In this document: in pieces, positions 58,858 through 64,000 of the stretch
How positions within the stretch are numbered: the stretch's first letter is position 1
Layout: the number at the start of each line of letters is the position of its first letter
NCBI RefSeq assembly: GCF_001308265.1
Contig: NZ_CP012023.1
Coordinates: forward strand, 1,936,932-2,000,931
Reading direction: 5' to 3'
Source: Celeribacter marinus
Lineage (GTDB): Bacteria > Pseudomonadota > Alphaproteobacteria > Rhodobacterales > Rhodobacteraceae
Length of the DNA: 64,000 nt
Made by a program: the position numbers and the translations under genes
Notes under the pieces: generated by a model
Database searches by the model: none
What the model saw: the letters and a program-made list of their open reading frames with translations, nothing else
What the model was told of the DNA's origin: nothing

Positions 58858-59754
58858 TCAGGTGGGGGTGTCATTGGAGGGGGTGGAGGCCTGCGCCGCG
58901 GGCGGGGTCGGCAGCTGCGGGGCCCCAAAAGTCAGGCGGCGATCTGCAGGGACAAGCGCCCCACGAATTTTCTCCATCAGCTGTCCAAGATGCGGGGGTT
59001 CAACCATTGCGAGGCGACCGGACCGATCCTTTGCGGGAAAGCCCCAAGGATTAAGCGTGTGACAAACAAATCCGCGCTGAGGCGTTCCATCCTCGCCAGA
59101 AATATCGGTCATGGTGATGACCTGATCGACGATCCCGGGTAGCTCGAGCCCGGTCTTTGAGCCGTCGATCTGCGGCGAGAACACCTTGCGATTGAAGTCA
59201 TCAAGCTTCTGATCGAGGATCCCGACAAACCAGACATTCTTGCCGCGTGTGTGCTGCAGATGCGTCAGCCACGCGATCATTTCGCGGCCATGCAACCCAT
59301 AGGCACCGCGTACATCCGGTTTGCCGGTCTTCTCGGAGAGCGCCTCGGGCTGACCCTTGCACCAGCCAAAGCAGAGCCGCCCTGCCACGGTGATCGAGTC
59401 GATAAACACCGTGTCGTATTTGGTCAGCAGCTCCGGGTCGCCGTATTTGACACAGACCGCCTCAAAGTGCGCCTGACTGTAGGGCTGATCCGCGCGCAGT
59501 GCCGGGTTGGGGCCGCCGATAAACACGGCAAAATCCCGACATTCCGTCCATGTCCGCGGCCGGATGGCATCGATGGCCAGCCCCTCAATCGCAAGGTCTC
59601 CAGCCTCGAGGTCGAAAAACAGCGTGGTCGAATGCAACAGTGTCCAAAGCAGCGATGTCTTGCCAATGCCCGAGGGCCCGAAGATCACGCCTGTGATGCC
59701 GCGCGGCTCAGACATGCGCTGGTCGGCCGTGATGATGGGAAGCGCGCTGGTCAT
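58858..59754 (-). CDS. RecA-fold ATPase (AAA_24 / Sak4-like)
   Basis: 298 residues from ATG 59754, overlapping the previous stop (ATGA). Walker A GPSGIGKTSLL, TLFFDLEAGDLAIEG, Walker B YDTVFIDSITVAGRL, and GKNVWFVGILDQKLDD. Such proteins are common phage nucleotide-binding recombination factors. C-terminal Pro/Thr-rich tail. Confidence 0.85.
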   Translation of the reverse strand: MTSALPIITADQRMSEPRGITGVIFGPSGIGKTSLLWTLLHSTTLFFDLEAGDLAIEGLAIDAIRPRTWTECRDFAVFIGGPNPALRADQPYSQAHFEAVCVKYGDPELLTKYDTVFIDSITVAGRLCFGWCKGQPEALSEKTGKPDVRGAYGLHGREMIAWLTHLQHTRGKNVWFVGILDQKLDDFNRKVFSPQIDGSKTGLELPGIVDQVITMTDISGEDGTPQRGFVCHTLNPWGFPAKDRSGRLAMVEPPHLGQLMEKIRGALVPADRRLTFGAPQLPTPPAAQASTPSNDTPT

Positions 59755-60236
59755 GCCCGATCTCCCACCTCGAGTGTCACTTTGAGCGTGCCCACCCTGA
59801 CAGTACGCGCAGGCTCGAACCCTTTGCGCCAAGCCTCCGGCAGCGCACTATACTTGCGCTCCGAGACTGTTAGCTTGGTGTCGATAAACTCGGCAGGGTC
59901 TTCGCCACTATCGGCAATATTGGCCGCAATCTGCGCCAGTTGTTCCTGGCTCCAGTCGATGCGCTTGGGCAAATCGGCCACGATAGTGTAATCACCATCA
60001 ACCAGCCGAACAGTTCCAGTATCCTTGCCGCAAGCCTGGCGGACCTCAGAAGCACGGCTGGCATAGCGAACTTCGAGAGACGTATTAAACCGTGTATTGG
60101 CAGCCTTCATCTGTTTTGCCGCATAGGCCAGTTCAGCCTGCAAGCTGGCCAGCAATTCCACTGGCATCTGGGCCAACTCGCCCGTCGGCATGTTGAGCAT
60201 GGCGTCCAAGCTCGGGGTGTTTTCTGGATAGGTCAT
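59751..60236 (-). CDS. Hypothetical phage early protein
   Basis: 161 residues from ATG 60236 (AAAAGGAC upstream). N-terminal helices (LAQMPVELLASLQAELAYAAKQMKAANTRFNTSLEVRYASRASEVRQACGKDTGTVRL) are followed by a stretch with WSQEQLAQIAANIADSGEDP. The layout resembles phage proteins next to RecA-like ATPases. No named function. Confidence 0.75.
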   Translation of the reverse strand: MTYPENTPSLDAMLNMPTGELAQMPVELLASLQAELAYAAKQMKAANTRFNTSLEVRYASRASEVRQACGKDTGTVRLVDGDYTIVADLPKRIDWSQEQLAQIAANIADSGEDPAEFIDTKLTVSERKYSALPEAWRKGFEPARTVRVGTLKVTLEVGDRA

Positions 60237-60282
60237 GGGGTGTCCTTTTTTGGGGGATGGGGTCAGCTTTGGGGAGATGGGA

Positions 60283-60612
60283 TCAGGCGGCCGCAGCGAA
60301 TTGCGCCTCAGCGGCAGTTCGAACAGCGCCTTTTTGCGGGCGAGCGATAGCGAGGTAGGCGAACCGGTCTGGTCCAAGACGCTCCTGAACGAGATGAATG
60401 CGGCCAAGTTCAGCGAGGCCATAAGCGGCATCCGCGGTCGCCCGCAGGCTCTCACGCTCAGGTTTGGCCAATTTCGAAACATTGGGCGTCGTGTCGACCA
60501 CTAGAAAACCACAGTGATAAACAATGCGTGCCCCAGGCTCGGCGACATCAACCCACGCCATCAGCGTGATTTCTGCAGCGGCGAGGTCATTTTTAAGAAT
60601 ATGAGCGGTCAT
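60283..60612 (-). CDS. Hypothetical phage early protein
   Basis: 109 residues (MTAHILKNDLAAAEITLMAWVDVAEPGARIVYHCGFLVVDT); ATG 60612 overlaps the stop of the HTH gene (ATGA). Beta-rich start, helical middle (LRATADAAYGLAELGRIHLVQERLG), Ala-rich end. No family recognised. Confidence 0.75.
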   Translation of the reverse strand: MTAHILKNDLAAAEITLMAWVDVAEPGARIVYHCGFLVVDTTPNVSKLAKPERESLRATADAAYGLAELGRIHLVQERLGPDRFAYLAIARPQKGAVRTAAEAQFAAAA

Positions 60613-60833
60613 GCCGCGCACCGGTTGACAGTTAGAGACTGCTCCGCGTTTCCAACTTGGATATGCTTGACCTCAAAGGCCAATATGTCCGTCTGGCGAT
60701 AGCGCACGTGCCGACCAATCCGCACGAACTGCGGCCCACGGCCTTCAGCGCGCCAACGCTCCAGCGTGCGAGGCGCAATATTCCAGCGCCGAGACAAGAG
60801 CTTCGTGCTCATTAGGATGTGATCTTGTTCCAT
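60609..60833 (-). CDS. AlpA/excisionase-type HTH protein
   Basis: 74 residues: LSRRWNIAPRTLERWRAEGRGPQFVRIGRHVRYRQTDILAFE is the HTH_17 (MerR-like) fold of excisionases and AlpA regulators. GAGGAC precedes ATG 60833. First gene of the early operon; may control excision or early transcription. Confidence 0.85.
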   Translation of the reverse strand: MEQDHILMSTKLLSRRWNIAPRTLERWRAEGRGPQFVRIGRHVRYRQTDILAFEVKHIQVGNAEQSLTVNRCAA

Positions 60834-60952
60834 AGCGGTCCTCATCGATTTGATGAAAACAACTTGCCAAACCCTTGGGTTGGAGGTCGTGGCATGAATG
60901 GTCGGTGATCAAAATTAATTTTTGTAGGAAATTCAATGCATCGAAAAATTTC

Positions 60953-61001
60953 GGTCGGAGCTCCAACCCAACGCCAACCCTTCACCAACCAAGCTCCGAC
61001 C
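60953..61001. promoter_or_regulatory. Early control region with inverted and direct repeats
   Basis: GGTCGGAGCT (60953-60962) and AGCTCCGACC (60992-61001) are exact complements 29 nt apart. CCAACCC-like direct repeats lie between them (CCAACCC, CCAACCC, CCAACC). The A/T-rich part just left (60909-60952) could hold the early promoter. Likely operator of the early operon; no matching repressor can be assigned. Confidence 0.45.
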
Positions 61002-61061
61002 AAACACCGACTGAATGGAATTGACTGATGCGCTCCAGACTGGAGCACGATGTCTATAAAT

Positions 61062-61086
61062 AAAAAAAAGCCCGCTCTACGCGGGC
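61062..61086 (-). terminator. Rho-independent terminator
   Basis: On the minus strand GCCCGC and GCGGGC form a 6-bp stem with a TAGA loop, followed by eight T. It ends transcription of the 61110-61790 gene before the early operon. Confidence 0.85.
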
Positions 61087-61109
61087 CTGTTCAACGTGAA
61101 GGTTGTGTA

Positions 61110-61790
61110 TCAGGCGCCAACGCGCATCGTCACAACAAGGGCGGGCTCCAACATGTAGTATCCCCGTCGCCCCGAGACGGAATACACAATGTCTCGCCAT
61201 CCTTTTCTGCTGGAAAACAGATAGCTGAGCTTCAACGACGCCGATCCCGCCGCCCCTAATATCTGCACGCCACGTTGCTCAGGGTCACCCGTGACAGCGC
61301 AGATAAACAAAAAGTTCAACGCCCGCGCCTGCATGTCGGTGAAGATGTAGTGCGCTCCATTCAAATCAAACGATAAAAACCTATCATAATCATTGGCATG
61401 AGGAGCGCCGGCTTCCATGATGGTCGCCTCAAAATGCTCGCGCTCTGCAGCGCGCACGAGAAGTGCATCGCGGTAGACCACCCAATCTGTACTACCCATT
61501 GAGGTTGTCACGACATCGCCGTTTTGAGCAAAGGACGATACCGAACAGGCTTGCTTGCGCAACACGCGCATGGCGTCACGACGCTCGAGATCGACCACAC
61601 CTTCGAAATCGGCATTGCACCGACCAGGCCGCTCCTTTCGATTGGCGACAACGAAGGAGCCATAAACGCGGACCGATAGCGTAAGCTGGCCCATCTCCAC
61701 TACGTAACCCAACTCCGATTCGGAGATACCCCAATCCGCTAAAACCTCCTGTAGGGTGAAATAATCTCGTGGAATTAACACTCGCAGCAT
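61110..61790 (-). CDS. Phage regulatory-region protein of unknown function
   Basis: 226 residues from ATG 61790. MLRVLIPRDYFTLQEVLADWGISESELGYVVEMGQLTLSVRVYGSF looks like a MerR/HTH-type N terminus. The rest is beta-rich (HYIFTDMQARALNFLFICAVTGD, SVSGRRGYYML) with no match recalled. It is divergent from the S24 repressor and closed by its own terminator. Its place suggests a Cro- or antirepressor-like control role; this is only inferred. Confidence 0.7.
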   Translation of the reverse strand: MLRVLIPRDYFTLQEVLADWGISESELGYVVEMGQLTLSVRVYGSFVVANRKERPGRCNADFEGVVDLERRDAMRVLRKQACSVSSFAQNGDVVTTSMGSTDWVVYRDALLVRAAEREHFEATIMEAGAPHANDYDRFLSFDLNGAHYIFTDMQARALNFLFICAVTGDPEQRGVQILGAAGSASLKLSYLFSSRKGWRDIVYSVSGRRGYYMLEPALVVTMRVGA

Positions 61791-61821
61791 CCCTATTTGT
61801 TCACCTAATGTTCCTATCAAT

Positions 61822-61850
61822 TTGACTATCCAATTTCAACCTCATATGTG
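61822..61850 (+). promoter_or_regulatory. Promoter of the S24 repressor gene
   Basis: TTGACT (61822-61827), 17 nt, TATGTG (61845-61850). TTCCTAT, TCCTATTT and CCCTATTTG elements around 61790-61860 may be repressor half-sites shared with the divergent gene. Confidence 0.5.
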
Positions 61851-61884
61851 TCCTATTTAGTCCACAACCGACCTGGGGATAAAC

Positions 61885-62559
61885 ATGATCGTCACCAACA
61901 TCGCACAGAGATTAAAAGCACGCGCCTTCCAGCTCGACATGACACCCGCAGCAGTGGCAGAGGCGTCAGGCCTCAACCGATCCTTCATCTACGATATCAT
62001 TCGCGGCAAATCTGTGCGCCCGACCCGGTCCAAGCTTCAAAAGGTTGCAGATGTTTTGAAGGTTGATGTGGATTGGCTGATAGACGGGTATGGCACGGTC
62101 GAGGGCGAAGAGCCTAAGATATATTCTCCAGATACGACATTTGTCGGCATCCGAGGCGTTCAGGCGAAAGCCTCAGCGGGTGGCGGCGTGGTCGTGCATG
62201 CCGAGGATGAGCAAGCGAGCAAGCTGTATCACTTTCGGCAATCCTGGATCGAAGATGAGCTACAGGCGAGCGCAAACAACCTGCGAGTTCTGAGCATAAC
62301 TGGGGACAGCATGATCCCCACTTTGCATGATGGCGATACGATCCTTGTAGATATGGGACGTAAGTCTCCCTACCCACCAGGTCTTTTCGTATTGCACGAC
62401 GGTATGGGGCTTATGGCGAAGCGTATTGAACATGTTCCGTCTAGCGAGCCTCCGCGAATTCGCGTGACCTCTGACAATCCCAACTATTCACCCTACGAAT
62501 GCCTCCTCGACGAGGTTAATATTGTGGGCCGAATTAGGTGGTATGGTCGATGCCTTTAA
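61885..62559 (+). CDS. CI/LexA-type phage repressor (HTH plus S24 peptidase)
   Basis: 224 residues. HTH_XRE at about 1-65 (MTPAAVAEASGLNRSFIYDIIRGKSVRP). S24 peptidase part: cleavage site Ala98-Gly99 in KASAGGG, Ser142 in GDSMIPTL and Lys179 in LMAKRIE. RecA filaments should trigger self-cleavage and prophage induction after DNA damage. It is the probable lysogeny switch. All active residues are present, so induction is possible in principle. Confidence 0.93.
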   Translation: MIVTNIAQRLKARAFQLDMTPAAVAEASGLNRSFIYDIIRGKSVRPTRSKLQKVADVLKVDVDWLIDGYGTVEGEEPKIYSPDTTFVGIRGVQAKASAGGGVVVHAEDEQASKLYHFRQSWIEDELQASANNLRVLSITGDSMIPTLHDGDTILVDMGRKSPYPPGLFVLHDGMGLMAKRIEHVPSSEPPRIRVTSDNPNYSPYECLLDEVNIVGRIRWYGRCL

Positions 62560-62671
62560 GATGGCACACACACGAGATGCCACAAACCGACATAGACCGC
62601 CAAGCTTATGATTTGGCTTGCAAACACTCCTTTTGATCGTCTTTTTGGAATCAAACCTGAGGAGGCTTTCA

Positions 62672-62899
62672 ATGAACATTGCGCCACATGACAGGGTCTC
62701 GGGCCCTAACCCCCTGCACCCCGACAAGATGACGGCACATGAACGCCGCACTGAGCTCTATGGTCTGCTCGCCAAGGCCGTAGAGCGCCTAAAGGACCGT
62801 GGTCGCCACGAACTATCCCAGAATACTCAAGAATGTTCGCTACACTTCCCGCGCAAACAGAGCGGTACTGCCCCTCCAACTCAAAGGAGATCCGCATGA
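62672..62899 (+). CDS. Small protein of the recombinase cassette
   Basis: 75 residues from ATG 62672 (GAGGAGG upstream): MNIAPHDRVSGPNPLHPDKM, then AHERRTELYGLLAKAVERL. This short protein often precedes DUF2924 and a serine recombinase in alphaproteobacteria. Role unknown. It overlaps the DUF2924 start by ATGA. Confidence 0.75.
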   Translation: MNIAPHDRVSGPNPLHPDKMTAHERRTELYGLLAKAVERLKDRGRHELSQNTQECSLHFPRKQSGTAPPTQRRSA

Positions 62900-63351
62900 C
62901 CACATACGAACCCATATTGGCGCGCCTGGCCGAACTTAAGGCGATGTCCGTGAAAGACCTGAAAGCTGAGTGGCAGCAGTTGTTTGACGCCCCTGCCCCA
63001 AACAATAGCCGCGGCTTTCTCGAGGGCCGTCTGGCCTACCGCATTCAGGAGCTGGCCTATGGCGGCCCCGACAAGCAGACGCGGCGCATGCTCGATCTAC
63101 TCGCTGACGAGGTCGAGGGAACGCTGACGCGCAAGTCGCAAATTGCTGATCCCCGTAACCCTGTGGTAGGCACAAGGCTCATCCGCGAGTGGGATGGCGT
63201 CGCCCACACGGTCACCGTTCTTAAGGACGGCTTTGACTGGGACGGCCGGCGCTACAAGTCACTGTCTGCGGTGGCGCGGGCCATCACTGGAACCCGTTGG
63301 AACGGTTATCGCTTTTTTGGACTACGAGAGCGCAAGCGGGGTGACGCATGA
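62896..63351 (+). CDS. DUF2924 family protein
   Basis: 151 residues from ATG 62896. YEPILARLAELKAMSVKDLKAEWQQLF, SRGFLEGRLAYRIQELAYGG, LIREWDGVAHTVTVLKDGFDWDGRRYKSLSAVARAITGTRWNGYRFFGL: the complete DUF2924 pattern. It always travels with recombinases, so it may be an accessory or directionality factor. ATGA overlaps with both neighbours. Confidence 0.88.
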   Translation: MTTYEPILARLAELKAMSVKDLKAEWQQLFDAPAPNNSRGFLEGRLAYRIQELAYGGPDKQTRRMLDLLADEVEGTLTRKSQIADPRNPVVGTRLIREWDGVAHTVTVLKDGFDWDGRRYKSLSAVARAITGTRWNGYRFFGLRERKRGDA

Positions 63352-64000
63352 AGGATGTGTACACCAAACCCGCCCGCCGCTTGCGCTGCGCCATTTATAC
63401 CCGAAAATCGAGTGAAGAGGGCCTCGAGCAGGAATTCAACTCGCTGCACGCTCAGCGCGAGTCGTGCGAAGCCTATATCGCCAGTCAGAAATCCGAGGGC
63501 TGGGCGTTGGTGCGCGACCAATATGATGACGGCGGCATATCGGGTGGCACCTTAGAGCGCCCTGCCCTAAAGCAACTACTGGCCGATATTGAAGATGGGT
63601 TGGTTGACGTGGTTGTCGTTTACAAGATCGACCGTCTCAGCCGCTCGCTCATGGACTTTTCCAAGCTGGTTGAAGTGTTCGACCGCAATGGCGTCACCTT
63701 TGTGTCGGTAACGCAGTCGTTCAATACCACCACGTCCATGGGGCGGCTCACGCTGAACATCTTGTTATCGTTTGCACAGTTCGAACGTGAGGTTACGGCC
63801 GAGAGAATCCGCGACAAGGTAAAGGCATCGCGCATGAAGGGCATGTGGATGGGTGGCTATGTGCCACTCGGCTACGATGTCGTCGACCGCAAGTTGGTGG
63901 TAAACGAAGAGGAAGCAGCCAAGGTCCGAATGGTTTTTGAACGTTTTGTAGAGGTAGGCTCTGCCACCGTCCTGGCTCGTGAATTGCGAGCCGACGGCTT
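63348..64000 (+). CDS. Large serine recombinase (integrase), 5' part
   Basis: 217 codons inside the window, cut by the edge. The resolvase domain has catalytic Ser21 in IYTRKSSEEG, QRESCEAYI, YDDGGISGGTLERPAL, and Arg residues in YKIDRLSRSLMDF and FEREVTAERIRDK. The recombinase domain begins at GYVPLGYDVV. Integrates and excises the prophage between short att cores. Its place at the right end fits one prophage end lying shortly beyond 64000. Confidence 0.93.
   Translation, partial: MKDVYTKPARRLRCAIYTRKSSEEGLEQEFNSLHAQRESCEAYIASQKSEGWALVRDQYDDGGISGGTLERPALKQLLADIEDGLVDVVVVYKIDRLSRSLMDFSKLVEVFDRNGVTFVSVTQSFNTTTSMGRLTLNILLSFAQFEREVTAERIRDKVKASRMKGMWMGGYVPLGYDVVDRKLVVNEEEAAKVRMVFERFVEVGSATVLARELRADG

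Larger units (their letters stand above)
22445..64000. mobile_element. Lambda-like prophage with serine recombinase (right end beyond window)
   Basis: A continuous set of phage genes: late genes on the minus strand in lambda order from small terminase (49371) to tail fibres (22510), lysis genes, an early replication module, an S24 repressor and a large serine recombinase at the right edge. The left boundary is placed after the last host-like gene and is approximate; no attachment repeat could be identified because the other end is not in view. Many inserted plus-strand cargo genes interrupt the late operon. Confidence 0.9.

Noticed and set aside
60842..61048. A 68-codon minus-strand frame before the early operon
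   Set aside because: It runs through repeat and A/T-rich control sequence, has no SD and no protein-like pattern.
22445..64000. CRISPR array or cas operon, prompted by the Cas4-like gene
   Set aside because: No regularly spaced direct repeats and no other cas genes are seen.

Overview
The window looks like a chromosomal segment of a marine-type alphaproteobacterium, most likely Rhodobacteraceae (Roseobacter group). The reasons are the rRNA operon end in the order 23S-5S-tRNA-fMet, the alphaproteobacterial style of the proteins, and a lambda-like prophage carrying protein families (DUF6362, DUF6511, DUF2924, DUF7220) that I associate with Rhodobacterales phages. The taxon is inferred, not proven.

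Layout. (1) 1-1282: the 3' part of 23S rRNA, 5S rRNA and initiator tRNA. (2) 1283-4800: an insertion hotspot with two different intact IS3-family (IS407-group) elements. The first is flanked by a 4-bp target duplication, the second has none. A small entericidin-like lipoprotein gene on the minus strand sits between them. (3) 4801-22315: a two-armed catabolic locus. The minus arm encodes a CUT2 (ribose-type) sugar ABC transporter plus a short-chain dehydrogenase (SDR). The plus arm encodes an unusual regulator (winged-helix DNA-binding part fused to a solute-binding-protein domain without a signal peptide), two more SDRs, an M24 creatinase-like protein, an aldehyde dehydrogenase and a complete 2-oxoacid/acetoin-type dehydrogenase complex. 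In that complex the lipoyl domains and the acyltransferase core of E2 are on separate genes. A perfect 22-bp inverted repeat lies between the arms and is the obvious operator. The likely logic is import of a small polyol or sugar-like compound, oxidation by SDRs, then thiamine-dependent cleavage or oxidation to acyl-CoA plus aldehyde; the substrate is unknown.

(4) About 22450 to beyond 64000: a prophage. Its late genes run right to left in lambda order: small terminase, large terminase, W, portal (B), protease (C), decoration (D), capsid (E), FII-like, Z-like, U-like, tail tube (V), G/GT with a -1 frameshift site, tape measure (H), M/L-like, K-like, J-like. A lysis cassette (holin, endolysin, overlapping Rz/Rz1) and tail-fibre genes follow. 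The early module (52981-60833) carries a RuvC-like resolvase, an iteron-like repeat cluster, a primase-helicase, a Cas4/RecB-like nuclease and a RecA-fold ATPase. An S24-type repressor, a DUF2924 gene and a large serine recombinase (cut by the window edge) lie at the right.

The prophage is crowded with inserted cargo. There are six type II toxin-antitoxin modules, a bactofilin plus secreted nuclease pair, a SAM methyltransferase and a ParB-DNA methyltransferase fusion, mostly wedged between single lambda-like genes. In the three toxin-first modules the best promoter places the predicted transcription start on the toxin ATG, which suggests leaderless toxin translation, while their antitoxins have good ribosome binding sites. 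Two small distal tail genes are frameshifted.
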